Position numbers and translations under genes: made by a program. From positions 1 to 62,866 of the forward strand of contig NZ_JACJSF010000042.1 of the NCBI RefSeq assembly GCF_014698035.1: 62,866 bases of DNA, in the 5' to 3' direction. This document shows positions 14,371 to 27,100 of the stretch, piece by piece (position 1 is the first letter of the stretch; each line of letters opens with the position of its first letter). Source of the DNA: Desmonostoc muscorum FACHB-395 (GTDB lineage: Bacteria > Cyanobacteriota > Cyanobacteriia > Cyanobacteriales > Nostocaceae). Under the pieces are notes generated by a model that was not told the origin of the DNA, searched no databases, and was given only the letters and a program-made list of their open reading frames with translations.

Positions 14371-14500
14371 CTATGTCAATATTTCCTCGCCTATAACTCG
14401 TCCAAGAGGTTTTTTATAATTGAAAGTGAAAGTGTTACGATTTTTAATCGCTTGTCGCATCTCTTCGCACATTGGATATTCGCCTACACCAGTTAAGCTT
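14371..14500 (-). pseudogene. C-terminal protein fragment, unknown
   Basis: The frame ending at TAG 14371 reads SLTGVGEYPMCEEMRQAIKN...NYKKPLGRVIGEEILT and looks like the end of a real protein. It has no start and is interrupted upstream, where another frame becomes coding-like. Its place after the toxin-immunity pair suggests a leftover toxin tip or immunity cassette, but the family is not recognised. Confidence 0.3.
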
Positions 14501-14547
14501 ACCAAGCCTATGCTTACGCAAGAAACGCACTGTCTTGGTACTTAATC

Positions 14548-15093
14548 TTAAGCCACTTGCTTAAAATTCAGCCCTTCCAATTGATGCTGCTCTACTAAGT
14601 CCTTGAACTTTTGAGATACTAATATTACGAATTTACATTCTGGGATGGCAAAAAAATGCTGATCTTGAATTAACTCTTCTTTAAAAGCATACTTTTCTAT
14701 GCCCAAAACTCTACCAGTTTCTTCAAATATAAACAAATCCGCCTTTGAACGATCAAGGCAATCAATAATATTAATTACTTTTAAAATATTAAACTCACCT
14801 TCATCACATTGCAATGGCAGCAGTTTAACGCTATCACCAATTAAAGGCTCTAAAATTTTCCAAGCCTTATTATTACAAGCAAAAGTCCATGCAACAACTC
14901 CAAGGAAATCACCTCGTTTAGTACCGAATGATTCAAATCCCACTGGTAAAGGAATCCATTCACTCTTTTCTTCAATGTCTTGATATATACCAAAATTAAG
15001 AAACCTTGATAAAATATCATGTGAATTTTCTTGATTCAGGCGATAGAAGCCATCATAATTATCGCTATCAGGAATAGGAATATAAATATTCAT
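14548..15093 (-). CDS. Immunity protein, Imm11/DUF1629-like
   Basis: 181 residues, soluble. The C-terminal part (FAIPECKFVILVSQKFKDLVEQ followed by LEGLNFKQV) has the look of Imm11 (DUF1629, the MXAN_0049-type immunity family), in which a VS..F...E...L.G..F ending is typical. Imm11 proteins neutralise C-terminal nuclease toxins. It starts 37 bases after the stop of the giant toxin gene on the same strand, the standard place for the cognate immunity gene. Family assignment is from memory; the position is strong independent support. Confidence 0.7.
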   Translation of the reverse strand: MNIYIPIPDSDNYDGFYRLNQENSHDILSRFLNFGIYQDIEEKSEWIPLPVGFESFGTKRGDFLGVVAWTFACNNKAWKILEPLIGDSVKLLPLQCDEGEFNILKVINIIDCLDRSKADLFIFEETGRVLGIEKYAFKEELIQDQHFFAIPECKFVILVSQKFKDLVEQHQLEGLNFKQVA

Positions 15094-15130
15094 GTAAATC
15101 TATCTCCATTAAGTTTTTGAAATAAATATA

Positions 15131-18100
15131 TTATGGTGGGAAAGTTCCAGCCTTAATTCTAGCAGCAATACTTTGAAGTATAGCTTCAGCTTCTGCTTTA
15201 TTTGTAGCTTTGCTAAGTTCCAAATCAATAGCCTTATAAGTAGTTCCACGATGTAAACCTTGACCATTATGCTGAGTTACTGGTAATTTCACCCCATTGT
15301 TAGCATCATTAACATGAATACCAAAACTATTCAAAGTATATCGAGCATCTATTGCTGCTTGAGTTCTGCCATCAGTACTAGGAACAATGTGATGAGCTGC
15401 TTCACCTGGATTAAAGGTTACACCAGCATTTTCCATATTCTTTCTTAATTCTGCTGCATTTTTAGCACAATTCGCATTATGAACAAGAATGTCTAAATCA
15501 GAAACGAAATAGGTATGAAACCCTTCTACCCTGAAATTATAAACCTGAAACTGTCCCTCACGCTTCTCAATCTTATCAACATCAATAATTCTGCCATCTT
15601 CAGTTTGTAGCAATGAACCAACTTCTAGATCCTTTGCCTCAACCCATCCCTTATCAGGAGTCCAAAAAGGATGTTCACCAGTAGTAGAAATCACCTCTCC
15701 ATCAACATACAAATCAACCAGCCCTGAAGTTTGACGTATAAACGTGTCTGTTACTTGTTTTGCCTCAATCTCCCCAGGAGTATTCGGATCATCAGAAACT
15801 ACCCAATCACCAACCTGAATATCCTCAATATTCTTTTCACCTTCAGTCGTCAAAATTTTTGTGCCAGCAACAAAGCAATTACTGGCTCCTTTACTATCAG
15901 CTTGCTCGAAAAGAGGAATTAATGAAGTAAGGATATCAAAAACTCCAGTAGCAATATTCCCAGCTTCAAGCTCGGCAACACCACTTTTGATCCCTTCATA
16001 AGCGAAATATAAGGCAGCTTCAGGGACAAGAGCAAGTAATGGACCAAGTGCAGCTCCTATTTGAACACTCTGCAACAACTCATCAACGTCGAAATCCGTC
16101 TTTCTTCCGTCGCCGTGAATCGCACTATCAATTAATTGATAGCCCTGTCGAGCCGTATCGAAAACACCAGCAGCTAATGCACCGCCGATAATAGCTCCTA
16201 CTGTACGCAAGGCTATGCCAGGAATACTACTAAGAATCCCACTAATTGCTTCAGCAGCATTAACCTCTTCTAAAGAGAAATAACCAGAAGGATCAGTAAA
16301 ATTAACAGGATTTGCATTGGCATAGGCATAAGGATTTTGAGTAATAGGACTATTCAAACGTCCAGAGTAATCATCCTTTGAGACAAACCTGCCTAGTCCT
16401 GGGTCATAATACCTCGCTCTGTGATAATCCAATCCAGTAGCACTATCCCTTTGTTCTCCAGCAAATTGGAAAGAATTATCAGATGTTCCTGATTGATTAA
16501 TTGTCACCCCAAATGCATCGTAGTTATAACGATTAGTTATCAATCCTACATTATCTGTAATCACTCTAGTAGAACCCAAACCATCAGTATGATAGAAGCT
16601 TTCCATACCACTTGTGCGCGATCTGATTAAACCTAACCCTTGGGTGTAATCAGTCGTGATATTTCCATTATTGTCATACTCCATCAATACTTCAGACATA
16701 CCCCTAATTGGAGCAGTTAAATAATTAGTTCTAACTCCATCCGTAATACTTGCAACGCGATTTCCATCCGCATCGTAGACATACTGAGTCTGAGAAGAAC
16801 CATTATCATTATTTACCCTAACTAACCGATTCTCACCATCATTAATCCAATCGTAAACAACTGAATTTGTGCCATCGGAAACAGTTAATATCGAACCATT
16901 ATTGTCATAGGTAAAGTTTGTGACTTTTGCCCCTGCCGTGGTATTTTTCAGCCGATTGTTAGCATCGTAGGAATAAATGGTTGAACCCTCAAGCGTATCC
17001 GTTTTACTCAAACGATTTCCCACAAGATCATAGCTATAGTCAATAGTACGATTCCCTGCTGTAGCATCAGTAATCTTTTCTTGCGTCAAACGATTAACGA
17101 TATCATAGGTATAATCCACTGTATTACCTATATTATCTATTACATTGGTTCGGTTTCCTAAAGGGTCTAGAGTATAGGTAAAGCTTGAAAATACTGTGCC
17201 TGTGACATTTTTTGCAGTTATCTGAGTCAATGCATTCCTAGCATCATACTGTCTAGTCTCAACTGAGCCATCTGCAAGCTTAGTTTGAGTGAGATTACCA
17301 ACCGCGTCATAGTCATAATCTGCGAGAATGCGATTACTTTCTTTGACTGTATCAAGGCGATTTAGCTTGTCATAGCTATAGTTGGTAGTAGCTGCTGATG
17401 TAGTAACTGAGGTCAGGTTATCCAATACGTCATAACCGTAGGTGATAGATTGCAAATCGGGCATGATTATAGTTTGGAGCCTGTCCCATTGATCGTAGGT
17501 ATATTGAGTTACCCCCCTACCATCAGCCACCGTTTTCACCTGCGAAGTCACAGGATCGTAGGTATAACCCACTGTTGCCACACGAGGATCTGAGAAGGAT
17601 TTAGTTGCCAATCTGCCATAGAGGTCATAGCCATAGGTAATCACATTGCTATTAAAATCCGTCGTATTCGCAACCTGTCCAAAATTATTAAAAATCGTCG
17701 TAGAACGCTGACCCAAAGCTAGATTTGTCGCTACCTTCCGATTAAACGCATCATACTCATAGGTCGTTTTATTCCCATTAGCATCCTCAAACAGCGTCTG
17801 TCTACCTAAATTGTCATAGCCGTAAATAGTAGTAGCTTGATTAGCTAACTTCACCGCCGTCAGTTCACCCAGATTATCGTATGCATATTCTGTTATATGC
17901 AGATTTGCATCCTTAACGGCAATGACCTGTCCAAATTGGTCATAGGTCGTTTCTGTTCTATTGCCGTTCCCGTCAATCACCGCCGTCTGACGATTGTACT
18001 GGTCATATTCATACTTAGTTTCATGACCCAAAGCATCAGTGACCTTAACCAGACTGCCGCGACTGTTGTAAGTAAACTCAGTACGTTGGTTGAGCGCATC

Positions 18101-21100
18101 AATCATGGCTGAGACTTTGCCATAGGCATCATACTCATAGGTTGTAGCTTGTCCCAGTTGATTTGTTTCTGACTTGATACGTCCTAAAGCGTCATAGACA
18201 ACCTTGGATGTAGTGCCATCAAAGTATGTATTCACACTTGAGCGACCTTGAGCATCAAGCCCGATCTGAGTTGTGCGATTTCGGGCATCAGTGACAGAAG
18301 TAACCTGACCACCTGTGTTGTAGGTGTAAGTCGTGTCATTACCAATCGGATTACCAAAGAAATCTCTTTCTCGACTGATTCTTCCTAAATTATCGTAAGT
18401 GTATTCTGTACGAGTGCCAAAAATATCAATCTTGGCTTGAATGCGATCGCCTGCGGTGTATTCTATCTTCTCTTTCGGATTGTCATCTGGATTGTCAGGA
18501 GTGAGATCGGGCAAGATAGTATCAGTCAATCTGCCTAATTCGTCATAAACATAGCGAGTTTTCAGTCCGGTGGCAGATGTTTGGGAAATAACTCTTCCCG
18601 CAGCGTCGTATTCAGTTAAAACTACAGGATTATCATCTGAGTTATTAGGGGTATTGTCGGGCAGGATAACTTTAATCTGCTGCCCTTTGTCGTCATAAAA
18701 ATACTGAGTCCGATTATGTTTAATATCTGTAGTGGCAATGACATTGCCCTTAGCGTCATATTCGGTTGTAGTAACATTTCCTTGAGGATCTGTTACAGAG
18801 GTAGTGCGTCCTTGGTTATCGTAGGTGTAGCTGGTATTTAAAGTTTGGTTCTCTTGGGGGAAAACCATTGATAGGTTTGTGACTTTACCATTGAGGTCAT
18901 AAGTAGCAATAACTTGGTTGCCGCGACTATCGGTAAAACTAGTGGCATTTCCAAAGTCATCGTAAATATATGTTGAAACTTCACCATCGGGTGCTGTTTG
19001 CTTAATTAATTTACCAAAGCCATCGTAGCTAAAGGTTGTAGTTTGTCCGTCTGTGTTGGTTCTAGATGATAAATTACCATGTTTGTCATAGGTTGATGAA
19101 ACTATTAATCCTGTAGGCGAGATGATGTTAAGGGTTTCGCCATACTGATTGTATGTAATGTGGGTAACATTTCCGTCTTGATCCGTTATTGTTAAAGGAT
19201 TTCCTTTACTGTCATAGGTGTAAGTTGTGGAAACACCGTCTGGGTCTACTTTTTTGAGCAAATTATTATCTTGGTCGTAGTCACGAGTGATGATGCCACC
19301 TAGCGCATCAATCTCAGTGACTACATTCCCCCGCTCGTCATATTCATAAGTGGTAGGATGACCCAGTGCGTCAGTTATCGTTTCAGTGGAGTGACTGGGA
19401 TCATAAGCTAACTGCACTGATGCACCTGCGGCATCAACCATCTTCTTGAGCCGCCCATCATCACCGTACTCGTTCTTGACACCAGTCCTGCCCAAGGGGT
19501 CGATGATTTTGTCAAGGTAGTGCGATCGCTCTTGGTCATACTCCATGCGTGTAGTGTTACCTTCGCGGTCAGTCACCGATACCAAATCACCTTGAGCATT
19601 ATACTGATACCGAATTTGCTTACCAGCAGGATCAGTCACCGTCGCAATTCTGCCCTGTGCGTCTCTGCCAAAGGTAATCTTTTGACCAGTGGAGCTAGTA
19701 ATGTCAGCATCCGTATATGTAAGCTTATTCCCGTTAGTGTCCGTAACTGTCAACAAATCGCCTGTGGCTGCATCAATTTCGTAGACAATGCCCTCTTTGG
19801 TAGTCAGCGTATAAACACCACCATAATAAACATCAGCAGGATTATAAGCACTGCCAGCTAGACCGTAGTACTGATTAGTCCCAGCACCATGAATAATACG
19901 GGTGTTTTGCACCGTAAGCGTATCGGTCACGCCAGCATCAGCAACAAATGAAGGGTGATAAATATTTGGGTCGGAATCAGCACCACCAGCGCCCCTTAAA
20001 TACTGAGAAAGTGGGTCAATTGTCGGCTTAAAAGTAAACCCTTCCCGTTTTCCACCAGGCAAAGTAATGTATACTTTAGTACCATCCTTAAAGGGATTCT
20101 GCCCACCCAGTTCCGCAACTTCTCCAGTGGGTTTACCAACAGAAGTCCGCAGATCCGTGTCCCGGAATTCCATCCGCCACCCATAGCCGAAGTCATCTGT
20201 GCTGCCGGATGTTAGGCTATCATACGTGCGAGTTAGGGTAATTGGGATACCAGTAACAGGAATCGACAAATCAGTAAACGACAGCCTAAAGTTACCGAGT
20301 TTCAATTCGCCAGATACATTAACCGTGTCTTCAACAAAGCTGACATTCCCGCCTTTATCATGAGCTTCCAGGCGCAAAGTGTACGAATCATTTTCCAGCA
20401 AAGATGGGTCGAACTTGCCCAGTACACCATTATTAACAGTGCTTGTGCCTCGGAAAATCTCTCTGAAATCGCTACTGCCAATAGGCGCAACTAGCAGGGT
20501 GTAATAATCCAGGTTATCATCGCTGACAGTACCTTTAATATCAACAGGCGCGGTAACTGTACCTTGCGCGATCGCACCCAAGTTCAGACTAACATCGGGA
20601 GCGCTGACATCACTGGTATCAATTACAGCCACATCGAATGTCGCTTGCCCAATATTACCAGCCGAATCAGTAGCGATCGCTTTTGCGGTAATCGTCCCAG
20701 CAGTAGTGGGTTTGAATGTTGCCATACCATTGCTATCCAGTACTACCGCAGTTCCGCCAATCAGCAATTGCAGCCCAGCAACCTTGGTGTTATCCGTAGC
20801 CCTAGCTTGGAAAGTTATCGATTCGCCAAGGTTAACCGAGTCGTAGTTGGCAATCAGCCTGACTTTCGGTGCTACACTGTCAGCCGCCACCGACAGATTA
20901 TACTGTTGCTGTTGAGTACCACCATTGCCGTCGTTTACTGTAATGACAACTATATGATTGCCAACATTGCCAGCAGTCGGGTTCCAGCGCAGTCTGCCGA
21001 GAGTATCCAGCGTCATGCCCAGATTACGGGATGCTTGGTCGAGGGTGTAGGTCAAGCGATCGCTGTCGGCATCACTAGCTATGATGTCGTAGGCATAAGC

Positions 21101-24100
21101 ACTACCAGGGGTTGCTGTTAGCAGTGGATTAGATTTAATAACAGGTGCATGATTCTCTCTTGCGGTTAGAGTAAAACCTTGTGCAGCACCCAAACCAGCA
21201 GTGTCCACCGCTCCCACGACTATCTTGTAGTTACCAGCCACAGGATTATTCCAGGTGAGCAACCCAGTTGTTGGGTCAATGCTGATACCTGTTACACCCG
21301 CAGGCACAGAAAGCAACTGATAAGTCAAGCGATCGCCAGCATCCGGGTCAGTAGCTTGCACTTGATATTGGTAAGGACTACCAACTGCGGCTAAGTATAC
21401 GGGAGTAGAGGTGATGCTGGGGGCAGCGTTGATGGCGGTTGTCCCAACCTCAATGGTGTAAGTCTGCGTGGTTACAGCACCTTGAGCGTCGCGTGCAAAG
21501 ACTTCAACTTGTTGAGAACCGATTTGCGACGCTTGGGGTGTCCAGCGAATGATACCATTGCCATCAATGGTCATCCCCGCAGGTTTGCGACCTAAGCTGA
21601 AGGTGAGGGGGTCGTCTTCTGGATCGGTGGCAACGATCGTGTAGGTGTAAAGCTGATTCTGCGCGGCTCTGGTTATGGGATTGGAGACAATTGTAGAAGG
21701 AATATTAGTACCAGTGACAGTAAGAGTAAATTCCTGACCAACAAAACTACCCGAAGCATCAGTGAGGCGTACCTTAATATCATGTTCGCCAATTTGATTG
21801 CTTAATGGTTGCCAACGCAGAGTTCCCCGTTGAGCATCAATCACCATACCCTCTGGTGCTGCATCCAAACTCCACAGCAGCAAATCGCCATCAGGGTCGC
21901 TACCTGTGAGATTATACTCATAAGTCCGCTCTATATTTGTAATCAAATTTGGAGCAGAAGTAATACTCGGTGCATAGTTAGCGGCAATATTACTAACGTT
22001 AAGGTTAAAACTTTGAGTTTTGGTAACAATCCCATCACTGACACTGATAACTATAGGCTGAGAACCAAACTGAGATGCAGTAGGAGTCCAGGTGATTACA
22101 CCATCTAAACCAATAGTCATGCCAGTTGGAGCAGTCTGTAAACTGTAAGTTAAGATATCACCGTCAGGATCAGTGGCTTCAATTTTGTAGTAGTAACTAT
22201 TACCCAGCCGCGTTTGGGTACGAGGTGTGGAAGTGATGACAGGGGCAAGATTCGGTGCAGCAGTGTTAACAACTAGGCTTACCTTCTGTAGTGCTTCTCC
22301 ACCTTTACCATCAATAACTTTAATGGAGAATTCCTGGGAGCCAAGTTGAGCAGCAGTAGGAGTCCAAGTGACTAAGCCAGTGGTGGAGTTAATGCTAACA
22401 CCAGTAGGTGCGTCTGTAGTAAGTAAGTAAGTTAGAGTATCACCTTCAGCATCGAGAGCGCTCGCTTGGTAACGGAAAGTTTTACCTACTTGGGGATTAG
22501 CTGTTGGTGTAGTGGAGGAAAAGACAGGACGTGTATTATCACGAAGTAACTCTACTTTAATATACTGAATATCTTGTCCCCCTTGACCATCGCGCACTCG
22601 AAGCAAAGTATCAAAAGTGACACTAGTTTTAATAGCAGAGCCTCTACCAGAATTGATCAGGAACTGGTTATCCGCATCTAATTTGGCATAGTAATCAGCG
22701 ACTTGTTTTTTGGTTGGATTCCAGATTACTGTGCCGTTATTGGAATCTACAGCCATACCGTCGGGTGCTAGTACGAGGTCAAAAGTTAATGGATCAGTAT
22801 CGACATCAGTTGCTTTGGCATTATATTTGAGCAATTCACCACTCTTAAGCTGGGTGATTACTGGAGGTGTAGTAACAAATTTGGGATCGCTATTAAGTGT
22901 TGCTGTAACCTGGTTTACACCAAAGAAATCAACAAAACTTTCACCTGCTGTAGTTACGCGATGCAAGATGCCATTGCCAAGGTCAGTGGCAGGATCGTAG
23001 CTGCCTGTGGTGAAATTATAATTTGTGGTAATTTTATAACCTGCTGGTGGCAGAATACGGACACGATAATCCCCTGATAGCAAATTGTCAAAAGTGTAGT
23101 AATAATTGGTTTTATCTAAACTATTCGGTGCAAACCCACGTTTGGTCTTTTGAATTGGTTCGTTTGGATCGTAAACTGCGTTATTGTTTAAATCAAGATA
23201 AACACTGACATTTTCTTTAAACGGTTCTAAATTGTAGCTTTCATCTAATCCGCTAAACAATGTAGTCAAAGATTCAATGTCTTTGAGCCTAATTGCATTT
23301 GGATCGATTTCTTTGAGGGTATCTAAAGTTGATGCTTCACCGATAGCTAATGCAGTAACATTACCTGAGCGCGTCGGATCGCCAAAACCTGTTTTAATAT
23401 CATTGGCAACACTAGCAGCGAGAACTGGGTCAAGTTGTCCATAGCCATCGGACATAAAAATGAGATTTGGCGTACCACTATATGCCTGTAGTAATGTCCT
23501 AATTGTGGTCAATGCGGCATCAAATCCACTTCTGCCCGGTGGATAGAATTTGTTGTCAGCGAAGATTTGCTGTCCTAAAACTTCATTTAAGTTAGTGATA
23601 CCGTTATTATTGGTATCCAACAATGCGGTAGTGTATTCCTGCAACCCTGCGGCAGATAAATCCATATCTTCGATTGTGCCGCCGGCAACGAATGTAATCA
23701 ATCCAATCTTGACGTTGTTGCCCTGACTTTGAGCGATAATCCCTTTCACCAGTTCTTTGATAGCTGCGACTTCGGCATCTTTAACAACTTTTACATTCGG
23801 AAAGTTGCGGGCACCGTAAAATGGTGCTTCAGTACTTCCTGACACGTCAAAGGCAATAATTACGGCAGGATTTGTACCCTTGATCAGCTTGGAATCCAGT
23901 AATCCATTTCCATTCAGATCATCAAATACCGCACCTTGGATTTTGCCAAGTTGACTGTAGACATCTACTGTGAAATTTTGAGTATCTTTACCACCTCTGC
24001 GATCGCTAACTTCGACAGTAAAGTTTGCTTTACTACCTGAAATAACAGTAGTTTCAGGGAACCAAAGTAATTCACCTGTATCTCGGTTAATCACTGCACC

Positions 24101-27100
24101 GACAGGAGAATTAACTAAGCGATATACTAATTGGTCATTATTTGGATCTAGAGCAGTTAGCGTATAGCGATAACCATCTTCTGCCAAACTGTAATTTGTG
24201 CTAGGCGTACTGGTAATTACAGGATTGGCGTTATCGGGGTCGGCAAAGACTTTAATATTATAGTCTTGGAAAACACTGCCCCCTTTACCATCTTTTGCTT
24301 GCAGTTTAACCGCTACAGTTGCTAGAGAGCCGTCGTCTAGTTGATCATTAGATTTGCCTACACCAGGGGTAATGATGTCTCTGGCGTTGCTGATATCTGT
24401 TTGTATAACTCGGAACTTGTAGTCTAATTTATCGGTTACGGCTTGTCCTCGAATGACAAGGGTGTATTCGCCACTATTCGTGAAGTCGTATTGAAAATCA
24501 TTGTAGATATAATTGTTAGTACTACTTACATAGCTACCATCGGGTGCATAAAGTCCCCAAGTGAATCGGTTGATATCTGTGGTAGTAGTAGCTGATAGAT
24601 TATCAAAATATAACCGCTTTCCTGCTGTGGCATTTATTTTATAAAAGACATCCTTTTGTCCATTATCCAACAAGCCTGTAGTTGGTAAGTTATATTCGAC
24701 TGGAGGCGCACTGCTCGCGTCTAACATCTGGAAACTATAGTTGCGATTTGCTCCAGAGTCACCAGCGATCGCTAAATGGTATAGTCCTTCTTGTGTCAAT
24801 ATATACTGAGCAGAATCAGTGTATTGGAAGTTGCCGAAGTTCATTACCACATTGCCGCTGGGGTCGTAGAGATAAGCATTGACTCCATTCCCAACCATGC
24901 CGTTGAATAGAACTTTTGTACCGACAAAGTTCTGGAAGGTGAATACCTTAGCTTCTCCACTATTGAGCGTGCCTGTTTCTATCCCATTAAAGGCTAAATA
25001 AGTTGCCGCAGGTGAACGGAAACTATTAGGCATTTCTAAAAGGTTGTATTTGTAATTACCTGTTATATTACCGTAGTAACTATAAGTCTGGAATTTGTAA
25101 TTACCTGTTTCCTTCAGTAAAATTGGCGCAAGGTCGTAACGCAGATCCAAGTTGTCAGCGATTATCACTCCGTTTGGATCGTAAATCCTGCCTCGGATAT
25201 ATCCATTAGTGGTGTCATCTTGTCCATCGTAGAAAATTTGCGTACCTGCGGTGGCGGTAAAAGTGTAATTAACTGGTGTACTTGCAGTTAAAGTTCCACT
25301 TTGTAATGTATTCAAGCCACTATTAATTACGGCTGAAGGCGCAATATTAGTAACTGTGAAGTTGTAGTTCAGGTTTTGGGCATTTGCTCCACCAATTGCA
25401 AGGGTGAATAGCCCTGTTGATGGCAAGGTAATTTTGAAGTCGGGACTAGATGCAGAAGGAGAAGCGATCGCTATACCTGCGGAATCGTAAAGTACCCAAT
25501 TTGCACCTATCCAACTGGGAGCAGCTAAATCGAAGTCAAGAATTTGTCCTTGAGTACCGTTGATTTTGTAGAGCTTAGTGTTGTTGCCATTTACTGTATC
25601 TGTAATTGCCGTGCCGAGAGTGATTGCTGGGATAGATAGAGTATTGCGATCGCTCAAAGTAAATTCATAAGCTCCTGTTGTTCCATTATCACCAGAAATC
25701 TCAATCCGATAAATACCATTTTCTTTTAAGGTTTCTGGTAAGAAGTCACCGCTGTTCAAAAATCTTTCGTTCAGCAGCACTCCTGTTGGGCTATAGAATT
25801 TCAGCCTCTCATTTGCAGCTGCAACTACATAATCAAAGTACAATTTCTGTCCAATTGTGCCTGTGAAGCTGTAGGTATCAACTTCTCCTTTTTTAGCGAT
25901 TGCAGTGTTAACCGATGTTCCCAATGTGTAATTGGAAGTGATGTTATCGGGTGTTGAGAGTCGAAAACTGTAATCATTGCGAGGATCGTAAGCAGAAGAA
26001 TTACTGTAGTTGCCAGTGCCATAGAATTCAATCGTATAATCTCCTGTAAATGGCATGACTATGCTTCTGCTGGTATAGCTCTGACCTAAAAGAATTCTAT
26101 TTTGACCAGAGACTAATTCGCCATTGGGTGAGAAAACTGAGTAGCCGTTAGGAGAAGTACCTGCGTTAACATCCACAAAGATTGTCTGTCCTGCGGATGC
26201 AGTAAATTTGTAGAGATTGGATTCCAGCCCTTTCGGATCGTCATACTTACCAAAAATATCTGTATTTAGAGCAATTGATGTAGCTTGAGATGCAGCAGTA
26301 GAAGCAGCATTAGCATACTCTAATAACCTCAAGTTGTAGTTACCAATCGTCTCACCAATAGGATCAATTACTAAAGTGTAAATGCCATTTTCATCAAGGA
26401 TATTATTGACTTTGTTGTTGCGAATATCCCAATTAGAAAGCTCACTTGAGCCATTAGAGACTAATTTACCGCTTGGTGCATACAACGAGGCAAAGAAATT
26501 AGAAGCATCAGAGAGGGAGTCAAAGAACAGCCGTTGTCCTGCTTTTCCTTCAAAATTATAGCTGTCGTTTTGTCCCGGTCTAGTAATTGAACTATTGATG
26601 GTATCGCCTACGGTGTAGTTGACAACAGGTTGGGTGGGCTTAACTAGCTTAAATTTGTAGGTTTTAGCAGCAGTTTCATAACCTCTAATTGCTAAGACAT
26701 AGGTATCTGTAGCTAGGGTGACTTCTCGATCATCTCTTGCGGCATAATCTAGTACTCTTTGATTGCTGGAGTTAAATAATGTCCAATAGACATTGCCTGG
26801 ATCTTGTAGCGAATCAAGGAACAATTTTTCCCCAGCAGTGCCTGTAAATTTGTAGAAGCGTGTATTTTGTCCACTGGGTAGAGTACCAGTAATTATCCCC
26901 GTATCTAAGGAGACAGCATCAAATGTTAAAGGTGTTGCTTGATCCATATCCATCAAGCTAAAACTATAGGTTCCTAACTGTTCGCCACTAAAATCCATAG
27001 TGACTTTGTAAGTGCCAGTTTCCTTTAAGGTAATAGGTTCTAAATAGCTTTCATTGTTATAAATGTCGTAACTGAGATAATTTACGCCTGTAGGACTGTC

